NCBI GenBank assembly: GCA_028720105.1
Contig: JAQYLI010000040.1
Coordinates: 62,001 to 126,000 of the forward strand
Direction of reading: 5' to 3'
Source of the DNA: Oscillospiraceae bacterium
GTDB taxonomy: Bacteria > Bacillota > Clostridia > Oscillospirales > Ruminococcaceae
Length of the DNA: 64,000 nt
The number at the start of each line of letters is the position of its first letter. Within the stretch, counting starts at the first letter, position 1. This document shows, in pieces, positions 29,433-37,709 of this stretch. Below the pieces are notes generated by a model. The model did no database searches. It was not told where the DNA came from and was given only the letters and a program-made list of their open reading frames with translations. The position numbers and the translations under genes are program-made.

Positions 29433-29505
29433 GCGGGTGACGACCCACAGCGAGGTCGCGCTGTGAATTTGTACAGACCGGCAGTTTTGTCTCCGCGCCG
29501 ACAGA
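29433..29505 (+). repeat. dispersed repeat, copy A
   Basis: 73 bases starting directly after the stop codon of the SPFH gene. The first 40 bases agree at about 33 positions with the reverse complement of copy B (31861-31933), including GGGTGACGACCC, CGCGCTGT and AATTT; CCGGCAG and CCGCGC are also shared further on. It can form CACAGCG/CGCTGTG with a 6-base loop. Confidence 0.75.
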
Positions 29506-29602
29506 TTTTGCGTGAGTTTGACAGATTCGTAATTATCGGCTATACAAATTTCTTTTATTTGCCAAACCTCTGTTTTATAACGGGATATTAAATTAAAAAA
29601 GG

Positions 29603-29643
29603 AGCGGTCATCATTTGTGAAAACATTCTGATGACCGCTTTTT
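29603..29643. terminator. hairpin with T-run between the SPFH gene and the next gene
   Basis: AGCGGTCATCA pairs with TGATGACCGCT (11 bp), preceded by AAAAAAGG and followed by five T, so it could terminate in both directions. It ends only 16 bases before the next start codon. Confidence 0.85.
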
Positions 29644-29659
29644 GAAACGGGGTATAAAA

Positions 29660-30109
29660 ATGAAAGGGAAATATGAGTCTCAAAGTAAAACAGCGGGAAT
29701 AATAGTTTTAATAATAAATCTGATAATTCTTTTTCTGATAATTGACCGGCATATTCTCGTAATAATGCTGATAATAATTCCGATAGAAATATTTGGGATT
29801 TTACTTACATTTGACAAAAACGGCAGCTTTGAAGCCGATGAAAAGACAGTCAGATTTAAAAGCCGCTTTGATGATGATACTATTCTGCTATCGGATATTA
29901 TTTCCGCCGAATGTACCCCGAAGGTCGAGCATAACAGGTATCAGTCCCACGTAAGGCTTGAGCTTGAAATAGAGACAGCCTCGGGTGAAAGCTATACCTA
30001 CAGCGCAATGTCCTCGGAACTCATTGATGATATACTCATAAATTCGGATTTACTGAAAACCGAGCCGTTAATGCAGCTGTGCGAATATATAAACTGCCGC
30101 ATAGCTTGA
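29660..30109 (+). CDS. small membrane protein, unknown
   Basis: About 149 residues: two hydrophobic segments near the N-terminus (about 12-30 and 35-54, LIINLIILFLII and VIMLIIIPIEIFGILL) and a soluble beta-rich C-terminal domain resembling a bacterial PH-like/YcxB-type fold (FEADEKTVRFKSR and VRLELEIETASGES). The fold is an impression only. The track start at TTG 29642 lies in the preceding terminator; ATG 29660 after ACGGGG is preferred. It has no obvious promoter of its own and converges on lysS. Confidence 0.65.
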   Translation: MKGKYESQSKTAGIIVLIINLIILFLIIDRHILVIMLIIIPIEIFGILLTFDKNGSFEADEKTVRFKSRFDDDTILLSDIISAECTPKVEHNRYQSHVRLELEIETASGESYTYSAMSSELIDDILINSDLLKTEPLMQLCEYINCRIA

Positions 30110-30142
30110 TAGTCCGTCCATTTCCATAAAAACTAACGCAAA

Positions 30143-30178
30143 AAAGCTGCCTTTGACGCATTGGTCAAAAGCAGCTTT
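30143..30178. terminator. bidirectional terminator between convergent genes
   Basis: AAAGCTGCCTTTGAC pairs with GTCAAAAGCAGCTTT (15 positions, one mismatch-like wobble). On the minus strand a run of six T follows (lysS terminator); on the plus strand ATATTTTT follows. Confidence 0.9.
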
Positions 30179-30209
30179 AATATTTTTACCGTTTCAAAGA
30201 AAAAACTTC

Positions 30210-31793
30210 TCAGTCAAGGCTCTTCATTGTGGGGAACAGCAGAACATCTCTGATAGCGCTGCTGTTTGTAAGGAGCATAACAAGCCTGTCAATACCGAAA
30301 CCAATACCGCCTGTGGGGGGCATACCGATCTCGAGAGCGCGGAGGAAATCCTCGTCAATGCTGTTTGCTTCTTCGTCGCCCAGACGCTTCATCTCTTCCT
30401 GAGCCTCAAATCTTCTGCGCTGATCAACAGGGTCATTCAGCTCAGAGTATGCATTAGCCATCTCTCTGCCCGTGATGAAAAGCTCGAAACGCTCGGTGTA
30501 TTCGGGATTTTCGGGCTTCATCTTTGTAAGAGGAGAAATGTCCGTAGGGTGATCCATAATGAATGTGGGCTGGATAAGATGCTCCTCAACAAATTCGTCA
30601 AAGAAAAGATTAAGGATATCGCCCTTCTTGTGGCGCTTTTCATACTCAATGTGATGAGCGTCCGCAGCAGCTCTCGCCTCTTCAATAGTGTGTATCTCGT
30701 TAAAGTCAACGCCCGAGTATTTCTTCACAGCGTCCACCATAGTAAGCCTCTCAAAAGGCTTGCCGAGATCTATTTCAACGTCACCATACATTATCTTTGT
30801 GGTGCCACATACTTCTTCGGCGCAGTGACGATAAAGATTTTCCGCCAGATCCATCATACCGTGATAATCGGTGTATGCCTGATAAAGCTCCATAAGAGTA
30901 AACTCGGGATTGTGCTTAGTGTCAACGCCCTCGTTGCGGAAAACTCTGCCTATCTCGTAAACTCTGTCCAGACCGCCTACAATAAGTCTCTTGAGATAAA
31001 GCTCAAGTGAAATTCTGAGCCTTACGTCTTCGTTCAGCGCATTGTAATGAGTCTCAAAGGGACGTGCGGAAGCTCCGCCCGCATTTGCCACCAGCATAGG
31101 AGTCTCAACCTCAATGAAGCCCTGAGCGTCAAGATAGCGCCTGATAGCCGCAATAATGCGTGAACGCTTTCTGAATGTCTCAGCAACATCGGGATTAACG
31201 ATAAGGTCAACATATCTCTGACGGTAGCGAGCGTCCTGGTCCTTCAAGCCGTGCCACTTTTCGGGAAGGGGCAGCAGTGACTTTGTGAGCAGAGTGATCT
31301 TCTGAGCGTGAACGGTAACTTCACCGGTCCTTGTCTTGAAAACAAAGCCCTCAACGCCAACGATATCGCCCATATCCCAGGTCTTGAACTCCTTGAACGC
31401 CTCCTCACCGATGTCGTTCATACGTACATAGACTTGCATACGGTCAGTGCTGTCGCGAACGTCAATGAAGTTAGCCTTGCCCATATTGCGCCAGGTCATA
31501 ATTCTGCCTGCGATCTTAACGTTTATCCTGTTATTTTCAAGAGCAGCCTTCAGAGCCTCCTCGTCGCCGTTAGCTTCAGCGGTAAGGCGCTCCTCAAGCT
31601 CAGCGTACTGCTTTCTAATCTCGGAATTTTTGATATTGTAGTCAAACTTGGTTATCTCAAAGGGGTTTTTGCCCTGAGCCTTGAGATTGTCAAGCTTTTC
31701 CATTCTGACCTTTTTTAATATGTGGATATCTTCTTCGGTCTGCTCCGCCTCTTCCGCAGGTGAGGAGTTTTCCTTCAGCTGTTCATCTGCCAT
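30210..31793 (-). CDS. lysS: lysyl-tRNA synthetase, class II
   Basis: A class IIb synthetase of about 527 residues. It has the N-terminal OB-fold anticodon-binding domain (VKIAGRIMTWRNMGKANFIDVRD), motif 1 (FIEVETPMLVANAGGASARPF), motif 2 (YEIGRVFRNEGVDTKHNPEFTLMELY) and motif 3 (GGIGFGIDRLVMLLTNS). The track Met at 31802 directly abuts AAAGGA, whereas the next ATG (MADEQL, 31793) has nine bases of spacing and is preferred. It lies downstream of greA in the same operon with a dispersed repeat in between. No T-box leader is present. Confidence 0.97.
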   Translation of the reverse strand: MADEQLKENSSPAEEAEQTEEDIHILKKVRMEKLDNLKAQGKNPFEITKFDYNIKNSEIRKQYAELEERLTAEANGDEEALKAALENNRINVKIAGRIMTWRNMGKANFIDVRDSTDRMQVYVRMNDIGEEAFKEFKTWDMGDIVGVEGFVFKTRTGEVTVHAQKITLLTKSLLPLPEKWHGLKDQDARYRQRYVDLIVNPDVAETFRKRSRIIAAIRRYLDAQGFIEVETPMLVANAGGASARPFETHYNALNEDVRLRISLELYLKRLIVGGLDRVYEIGRVFRNEGVDTKHNPEFTLMELYQAYTDYHGMMDLAENLYRHCAEEVCGTTKIMYGDVEIDLGKPFERLTMVDAVKKYSGVDFNEIHTIEEARAAADAHHIEYEKRHKKGDILNLFFDEFVEEHLIQPTFIMDHPTDISPLTKMKPENPEYTERFELFITGREMANAYSELNDPVDQRRRFEAQEEMKRLGDEEANSIDEDFLRALEIGMPPTGGIGFGIDRLVMLLTNSSAIRDVLLFPTMKSLD

Positions 31794-31860
31794 TTTTTTC
31801 ATTCCTTTGCAATATTTTAGTGCGTGATATTATTTAGTAAAAAAGCCAAATCTCATAAAT

Positions 31861-31933
31861 TCTGCCTGCGCGGACATAAAACCCGCTGCCGGCATAAATT
31901 AACAGCGCGGCCCCGCTTCGGGTCGTCACCCGA
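31861..31933 (-). repeat. dispersed repeat, copy B
   Basis: The inverted partner of copy A, 73 bases on the minus strand starting directly after the greA stop codon (TCGGGTGACGACCCG). GGGTGACGACCC and CGCGCTGT are identical to copy A. It lies in the greA-lysS intergenic gap. Confidence 0.75.
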
Positions 31934-32410
31934 TCACTTGCTTATCTCCAGAACTTCCATCTTGATAATGCCCATAGGAGCCTCTACCTCGATAATATCG
32001 CCCACTTTTTTCTTGAGAGCGGCAATACCGATAGGTGCGTCATCGGAGATCTTGTTGTTTTCGGGGTCAGCCTCGGTGGAGCCGACTATCTGTATTTCAA
32101 GGATCTCGTCAAATTCAAGATCTTTAAGCTTAACAAAAGAACCGATGTCTATCTCGTCAGTGGAAAGGTCCTCATCGTTAACGACCTCGGCATTGCTGAT
32201 CTTCATTTCAATGTCAACGATCTCAGCCTCCAGGATAGCCTGCTCATTCTTAGCCTCATCGTACTCGGCGTTCTCGGAAAGGTCTCCGAAGGAACGAGCT
32301 TCCTTGAGCTTCTGAGCAACCTCTGCTCTGCGGACATTTTTGAGGTATTCGAGATGTTTTTCCAGATCCTTCAAACCTTCCGCGGACATTCTGATTTTCT
32401 TGACTGCCAT
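31934..32410 (-). CDS. greA: transcription elongation factor GreA
   Basis: A 158-residue factor that stimulates RNA polymerase to cleave backtracked transcripts. It has the N-terminal antiparallel coiled coil (RAEVAQKLKEARSFGDLSEN, with AEYDEAKNEQ: the acidic tip is in DLSENAEYDE) and the C-terminal FKBP-like domain (APIGIAALKKKVGDIIEVEA). The track ORF starts 21 residues earlier; the ATG at 32410 (MAVKKIRMSAEG) fits family length and follows GAAAGGATGG. First gene of a greA-lysS operon. Confidence 0.96.
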   Translation of the reverse strand: MAVKKIRMSAEGLKDLEKHLEYLKNVRRAEVAQKLKEARSFGDLSENAEYDEAKNEQAILEAEIVDIEMKISNAEVVNDEDLSTDEIDIGSFVKLKDLEFDEILEIQIVGSTEADPENNKISDDAPIGIAALKKKVGDIIEVEAPMGIIKMEVLEISK

Positions 32411-32461
32411 AATATATAACCATCCTTTCAAGTGACTTCGGATATAATTACCTAAGTTTAT

Positions 32462-32490
32462 ATTATATAACAAATCCTGATTTATGTCAA
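32462..32490 (-). promoter_or_regulatory. greA-lysS promoter
   Basis: Minus strand TTGACA (32490-32485), 17 bases, TATAAT (32467-32462), a full consensus. Confidence 0.9.
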
Positions 32491-32545
32491 GGGATTTTAT
32501 GTAACCTAAATGCTAATTTCCGAAAATCGAAAAAACTGAGATAAA

Positions 32546-33664
32546 TTATACTGTCACAATTCCCAAATTTCCCTCTGAAATAAATCCGCACCCCTCCCCG
32601 AAGGAGAAAACATTATCAGCGGTGATTTCGCCGAAAGCGCCGTTTAAAGCCGAAAGCCCCTTTCGCGCCTTGTCTCTTCCGCGCTCTGAGGATATTTCGG
32701 GGAGCAGGAATTTTACCTGTCCGTCCTCATATAAAACACCGATGCCGCAGCTTACGGAAAATATTTTAACAGGCTTTCTGTCCTCGCCGCAGAGCTGATA
32801 TTTACCTGCGGTCTCGCAGTTTTTCCGTTTTATCTCCGTCTTGATAATTCCGTATCCGCCCGAAAGCCTGCACAGATAATAAGCAAAGCTGCCGAAAACG
32901 CAGACATCAATGATATTTTCATAAGTTTTTTCAAAGCTTACAAAATCGTCCTCGTCCTTATGCATAATGTAGGAATTGCCCTCTGCGGAAAGGACGGCAA
33001 AAAGTCCCGATTTTCCCAAAGGGAGCAGCTTTTTAACGCTTACCCTCGCCGCCGTGAAGCTGCTGTCCGAGTCCTCCGCGTCGCATATGTCGCTGCCAGT
33101 TATCTCTATCATCGCCCCCAGACTTACGGTCTTTTCAATCTCGCCGTCGGGAGTGCAGATGTACAGCAGGGAGTCGGAAAAAACGTAAAATCTCCCCTCA
33201 TAATAAGCCGCATATTCGGGAGCGGTAAGAGCACATAACACAGGCTCCTTATCGGGGTCATTGTAAACAAAAACGCCGCCCCTCTCGGTAATGAACATAA
33301 CGCAGTCCTCACCGAGAGCCGCCCCCGATATTCCCACGGGACACCGCACCTCGGCAATATTTCCCTCAAAGTCCGCCCTGAAAACCGTGTGCCTGCCCTC
33401 CGAGCCGAAAACGGCAACAATTCCTTTGTCGCTGTGGGAATAGACCGCCGACAAAGGCTTGTCCGTGCCGAAATCGAGAGCCTTTATATCAGCCGTAACG
33501 GGCTGCGTATCGGCAGCGCTTCGTCTTTCGGGAGCTTTTGACGCAGTCCTTGCTTTAGGAGCAGCTTTAGCCTTTTGGGGCTTGCTGTTTGCCGCAGCAA
33601 TGCCTGCCGCCGCTCCTGCCCCTGCCGCAGCAGTGCATAATAAAGCTATGTCCTTGGCTTTCAT
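32546..33664 (-). CDS. membrane-anchored probable beta-propeller protein
   Basis: A 372-residue protein. A short N-terminal hydrophobic, Ala/Gly-rich segment (about 5-25) and a Lys/Ala/Pro linker precede a long region of repeated short beta strands (GEDCVMFITERGGVFVYND, YEGRFYVFSDSLLYICTPDG, GSFAYYLCRLSGGYGII). These resemble blades of a WD40/NHL/quinoprotein-type propeller, though I cannot assign a family. Its start overlaps the stop of the YceG-like gene by four bases (ATGA), so it is the third translationally coupled gene of an operon. No enzymatic motif seen; a scaffold or sensor role is only a guess. Confidence 0.7.
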   Translation of the reverse strand: MKAKDIALLCTAAAGAGAAAGIAAANSKPQKAKAAPKARTASKAPERRSAADTQPVTADIKALDFGTDKPLSAVYSHSDKGIVAVFGSEGRHTVFRADFEGNIAEVRCPVGISGAALGEDCVMFITERGGVFVYNDPDKEPVLCALTAPEYAAYYEGRFYVFSDSLLYICTPDGEIEKTVSLGAMIEITGSDICDAEDSDSSFTAARVSVKKLLPLGKSGLFAVLSAEGNSYIMHKDEDDFVSFEKTYENIIDVCVFGSFAYYLCRLSGGYGIIKTEIKRKNCETAGKYQLCGEDRKPVKIFSVSCGIGVLYEDGQVKFLLPEISSERGRDKARKGLSALNGAFGEITADNVFSFGEGCGFISEGNLGIVTV

Positions 33665-35958
33665 TTTATTTCACCCTTTCCGTTTACTTGTTTTTTTCCG
33701 AATATCCTCTTGAAAATGGATTTTTTCGGGTCAGCCGTCCGCTTGCTCAGATCGGGTATCTGTAAATCGAACATATACTCACCCGTCTCCATACAGTTAA
33801 TGACCCCGTTGTTATAATATTTCTCCGCGCTCTGATATCCCGTAGGAACATAAAATGCCACATCAAATCCCAGCTTGCTCAGAAACGCAAGGAGTATGCT
33901 GTCCGCCCGAGAAATGACATTCTCCCCCGTTGCGATATAAATGACCTTGGGATTTACCGCCGTAAAATCGAATTTCTGAATAAGCCGCAGAATATCGCTG
34001 CTCATATTAAGAGCAATATGAATTATCCTGTATTCCAGACCGCCCGTTTTCTGATCCTTTATCACATTAGCCTCAAGAAATGCGGACAGCTTATCCAGAA
34101 TGTAGTCCTGAGTTTCCTCCTTGAGAAAGCCATAGCCGTAATTCTTGTGAGCCTTCACAGCCGACTTGTTCAGCCTGCCGTTTTTCATAAAGCCCACCGC
34201 ATATTCGCAGGAGCCTTCCTCGTTTGTAATAGGCTCGCCCTTGAAAATAAGTGTGTTGTCGGGAAAAGCAATTGCCATATCGTGAAGCTCGTTCCAGTAT
34301 CTGGGCAGGTCCTTGTCCTTGACTCCCGAAATTTTCGCCATAATAACGGGAATGTTCACCACGTCCCCCGAAACGCTGAAATTGGGTCTGAATTTCAGTT
34401 CGGAAGCCCATAGCATAGGGATCTCCTCGTACATCGTTTTAAGAACTACCGCATTTGCCTTTGCGTATTGATGACTGCGGAAAATGCCCGTGTCGGTGTA
34501 CATCATACTGTCAAGCTCACGCTCCGCATAGTACGCCACCGTACCGAGAGAAGCGTCTCCCCCCTCTCTGGGGAATTTCTCCGCAGGCAGCGACTCCGTA
34601 AAATTCCGCTCATACATAAGGTCATCATACAGCTCGCATTTGCCTCCAAGCTCGGGTCTGAGTATTAAAACGTCCGCAGGACAGCGGGCTATCATCTTCA
34701 CAAACATAGCCTCCGAAGCGCTTCTGCAGCCGCCGAAAATGATAAGACAGGGAAATCCCTTTCTGCCGCCGCCGAAAAGCTCCTTCTGATATCTTTTCAG
34801 CCAGCACAGCAGGAACACCGCCTTGGAAATACCCTTTCTCATATCGTTCCCGTCCGCAAAGTACATATCCATGACCGCCCCGAAAGCGTTTCGCATAATG
34901 CCCTGTAATTTCGGGTCGGAGTGAACGATGTTCTGTGAAAGCGCAGCAGTCATATCTGCGGGAGTTCTGTAATTTCCCCGAGATACAGAATTTATCTCCT
35001 CATTTGAAGGCGGCTCTATAGCCTTGTCAATAACCAAAGGGACTCTCGTCTCTCTCAGCTTCATATAAAAGCTGTACAGGTCGCTGAGATATGTTGTCTT
35101 GTTCTCCGCACCGTTTATCCTCGCATAGCAGGTGTAATATGTGTCAGGCTCGCTTCCTCTTGCGGCAGGCTCGGTGAGAATGTCCGCATAAATATTTCCC
35201 GATATCCACGCATTAACGCAGAAGCCGCCGTTTTTTCGTGCAGGGTTCAAACTGCCTGCCGGTACTGCCGCCGCATTTTTCCGCTTGTCATCGGCTTTTT
35301 TTCTGATATCCGCAAGAGTAAATCCCGAGGGAAAATCCACTCCCTCCGAAACATCTATAAGCACCGCCGTTTTTTCACATTCGGGCAGCTTGTCAAAATA
35401 ACCGCTGCCGTCATATTCCGCAATAAGCACATCACAGCCTGCCCTTGCCGCCGCATTCAGCATCATCATTTCGTGACGGGAAATGCCGCCCCTGCACAGT
35501 ATCTTCGGGGGATATTTCTCCTTTGAGGGAGCAAGTGCCCTTGCAATATCCCGTCTCAGCCAGCACATAAATTTGATAAAGGTGTTTTTTAAAATGCTGT
35601 CATTCTTGCCCTCGCTTTTGAGCCGTGAGAGGGACTCAAAAAAGCAGTCCGACAATGTCCTTACAGCGTCCTCCGAAGCATTGCAGCACTTCCTCGCCGC
35701 CGCCTTTATAAATTCCCTGTCAAGCTTAAAATCCGAAGCGCAGGAGCTTTCAAAATAAGCGATATCACCTGCAGTGGGATTAGCCATACCCTTTTCGAGA
35801 AAAGCCCCGCGCCTTACCGCCATAGCGAAAAAGCGCAGAAGAAGCTCCTCGGTATCGGGGCAGTATTTATTTATCCTCAGAAAATGACCTCCTGCGGAAA
35901 GCTGTTCCGACAGAAGCTCCGGGGGTATGGAAATGTTCATACTCAAACCATCTTTCAT
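33661..35958 (-). CDS. YceG-family protein (tellurium/stress-cluster biosynthetic module component)
   Basis: A 765-residue protein. The middle region NAWISGNIYADILTEPAARG, CYARINGAENKTTYLSDLYS and VIDKAIEPPSNEEINSV matches my memory of the YceG family, encoded with TerD/TelA proteins in Firmicutes stress clusters. A motif of the form PK(I/V)-hydrophobic-G-x6-E-helix-G-x-DVL recurs three times (about 150-185, 405-440 and 695-735), suggesting repeated Rossmann-like units. No TerD or TelA gene is nearby. The start overlaps the protease stop (ATGA), although ATG 35940 is possible. The partner genes, a protease and a propeller-like protein, are unusual for YceG. Confidence 0.72.
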   Translation of the reverse strand: MKDGLSMNISIPPELLSEQLSAGGHFLRINKYCPDTEELLLRFFAMAVRRGAFLEKGMANPTAGDIAYFESSCASDFKLDREFIKAAARKCCNASEDAVRTLSDCFFESLSRLKSEGKNDSILKNTFIKFMCWLRRDIARALAPSKEKYPPKILCRGGISRHEMMMLNAAARAGCDVLIAEYDGSGYFDKLPECEKTAVLIDVSEGVDFPSGFTLADIRKKADDKRKNAAAVPAGSLNPARKNGGFCVNAWISGNIYADILTEPAARGSEPDTYYTCYARINGAENKTTYLSDLYSFYMKLRETRVPLVIDKAIEPPSNEEINSVSRGNYRTPADMTAALSQNIVHSDPKLQGIMRNAFGAVMDMYFADGNDMRKGISKAVFLLCWLKRYQKELFGGGRKGFPCLIIFGGCRSASEAMFVKMIARCPADVLILRPELGGKCELYDDLMYERNFTESLPAEKFPREGGDASLGTVAYYAERELDSMMYTDTGIFRSHQYAKANAVVLKTMYEEIPMLWASELKFRPNFSVSGDVVNIPVIMAKISGVKDKDLPRYWNELHDMAIAFPDNTLIFKGEPITNEEGSCEYAVGFMKNGRLNKSAVKAHKNYGYGFLKEETQDYILDKLSAFLEANVIKDQKTGGLEYRIIHIALNMSSDILRLIQKFDFTAVNPKVIYIATGENVISRADSILLAFLSKLGFDVAFYVPTGYQSAEKYYNNGVINCMETGEYMFDLQIPDLSKRTADPKKSIFKRIFGKKQVNGKGEIK

Positions 35959-37340
35959 TGATCTCTAAGATTGCCGATAAAGGGGATAATGTCCTTGTAG
36001 CTCACCGCAAGATTAAGGTTCTGACCCTTGCTGAAGCCTGCGGTGCTGATGCCGATGACCTCCCCGTGCATATTAAGGAGAGCGCCCCCCGAGCTGCCGC
36101 CCGAAATGGGAGCGGTAAACTGTATCATATCAACGCCGTTTATCTCCCGAAAGCCCGAAATGATTCCGTCGGAAACGCTGTTAAAAAGCCCAAGGGGACT
36201 GCCTATAGCCACCACCTTCTGACCTCGCCTCAGCTCCTCTCTGCCGCTGTAGAACCGCATAGGAGTAAGCTGCCTGTCAATTCGGAGAATTGCCAGATCA
36301 AGGTTCGGGTGATATTTGATTATCTCATTAGTGCGGTAAATGTTCTCATCATTTTCCAGCTGAACGGAGAATGATCTTGCGCCTCCCGCCACGTGGAAAT
36401 TGGTGAGTATGTAGCCGCCTCTGCCAATAATAATGCCCGAGCCCGAGCCGATGACCTTTCCCCTGCTGTTGTGAAGATTTATCATCACCACCGATGAAGC
36501 AAGAGTTGCAAGCTCCTCAAAGGACATCTCGCCGCTCTGCGCAGCACTTTCTCTGACGGGAGATACTGCAGACGTGCTTACCGCAGGTGTTCTCACAGGC
36601 GATGTGGGAACGTTAAGAGGGATATGATTTCCCGAAACTGCCGGAACAGCAGCCTTTGCCGCCTTTGCCCCCACCTTTGACGCAATAGGGGTGGTGTCCG
36701 ATTTTTCCGTCCTTGCAGGCTGATACTCGGGGAGAGTAAATTCCCTGTTTTCCCCCAGCCTTATAAGCTCTTCTCTCCGCTCCATTCCCTCGGGGAGAGA
36801 CGGTTCGCCTGAGGGAACGAGAAGCAGCACGTCTATCCCCATAAGCGCCGCCATAAGGCAGAAAAGATATTCCTTGCAGCCAGCCTTACCCGAGCATACC
36901 AGCTTGGGACATTTTCCTCCCTCGCAGAAAAGCCCGGGGAGGAGCCTGTCAGCGCGGAACATAAGCATAGCCGCAAGATTTTTTTCTATGGAAGGATTTA
37001 TATTTTTCCGAGCCGAGCGGTAAAGCGAGCATACCTCTTTCAGAGCCGTCTCCATTTCGGGAGAAAGCACCTTTTCGCCGCTGCAAAGCCTGTCCCATTT
37101 GCCGCCGTATTCCGCCGCTTCTTTGACGCCGGGCATAGGAAACGAAGTCACTCTGCGGTAAATGCATCTCTCATCAGCGGACAGCCTGCGGTCGAGCTTC
37201 CCGATATCCTCCGAAAGACCCGGGTAATATCCTGCTGCCATAACAAAATAAACGCTTCTTACCCCTGCCGCTGTCCGTCCTCTCACGTCTCCAAAGGCTT
37301 CAATTCCTGTTATTTTCATTGGATTGAACCGAATTTCCAT
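35955..37340 (-). CDS. trypsin-like serine protease with YceG-like N-terminal domain
   Basis: About 461 residues. The N-terminal half (1-210) is a cysteine-containing domain with CPKLVCSGKAGCKEYLFCLM and GIDVLLLVPSGEPSLPEG, the same motif repeated in the YceG-like partner. A Pro/Ala/Val linker leads to an S1C/HtrA-like protease: His in LTNFHVAGG, Asp in NLDLAILR, Ser in GGSSGGALLN. There is no PDZ domain and no signal peptide, so it is probably cytoplasmic. The track start TTG 37364 lacks a ribosome site; ATG 37340 follows GGAG by ten bases. First gene of the three-gene operon. Confidence 0.82.
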   Translation of the reverse strand: MEIRFNPMKITGIEAFGDVRGRTAAGVRSVYFVMAAGYYPGLSEDIGKLDRRLSADERCIYRRVTSFPMPGVKEAAEYGGKWDRLCSGEKVLSPEMETALKEVCSLYRSARKNINPSIEKNLAAMLMFRADRLLPGLFCEGGKCPKLVCSGKAGCKEYLFCLMAALMGIDVLLLVPSGEPSLPEGMERREELIRLGENREFTLPEYQPARTEKSDTTPIASKVGAKAAKAAVPAVSGNHIPLNVPTSPVRTPAVSTSAVSPVRESAAQSGEMSFEELATLASSVVMINLHNSRGKVIGSGSGIIIGRGGYILTNFHVAGGARSFSVQLENDENIYRTNEIIKYHPNLDLAILRIDRQLTPMRFYSGREELRRGQKVVAIGSPLGLFNSVSDGIISGFREINGVDMIQFTAPISGGSSGGALLNMHGEVIGISTAGFSKGQNLNLAVSYKDIIPFIGNLRDQ

Positions 37341-37395
37341 TATCCCATAACTCCATTTTGACAAAAGCTGTTTAAGACAAATTAACCGTAATTAT

Positions 37396-37424
37396 ATTAT
37401 ACAACATATCATAAAAAAAATCAA
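37396..37424 (-). promoter_or_regulatory. second, proximal promoter of the protease-YceG operon
   Basis: Minus strand TTGATT (37424-37419), 17 bases, TATAAT (37401-37396). Confidence 0.65.
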
Positions 37425-37455
37425 CGGGTGAACCATACTGTAAACCCATATTACT

Positions 37456-37484
37456 ATTATAGCACAAAAGTTCTCAAATGTCAA
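37456..37484 (-). promoter_or_regulatory. distal promoter of the protease-YceG operon
   Basis: Minus strand TTGACA (37484-37479), 17 bases, TATAAT (37461-37456), full consensus. Confidence 0.85.
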
Positions 37485-37511
37485 TACCCCCGGCAGACTA
37501 TTTGTGAAAAA

Positions 37512-37557
37512 CGCCGATAAAAAATTTCCCCTTATCGGCAGGAACTTTTTATCGGCG
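37512..37557 (-). terminator. terminator with a competing inner arm, downstream of the zincin gene
   Basis: CGCCGATAAAAA (37512-37523) and TTTTTATCGGCG (37546-37557) are perfect 12-base partners; TTATCGGC inside (37532-37539) can pair with the same 5' arm instead. On the minus strand the outer stem is followed by TTTTT. Confidence 0.75.
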
Positions 37558-37709
37558 CGAAGTATTATAAATTGGAAATCTCTCTGTCTCCCATTTCCTG
37601 TGCAGCCTCGCTGAGAGAAAAGCATTTTCTGTGAAAAGCGGTGCAGTTGAAGCGAAAGAGGGGATTTTCCTCGCAGCTTGACAACACAGGCATAAATACA
37701 CCTCTCCCA

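Noticed and set aside
30153-31010. 285-residue plus-strand ORF
   Set aside because: Lies wholly opposite lysS, whose motifs are unmistakable; an antisense shadow.
31794-32410. T-box leader for lysS
   Set aside because: lysS is downstream of greA and no specifier stem or TGGNACCGCG element is visible; the same holds for glyQS at 46970-47060.
37392-37625. 77-residue minus-strand ORF upstream of the protease gene
   Set aside because: It contains both promoters and the terminator of the region and has no ribosome site.
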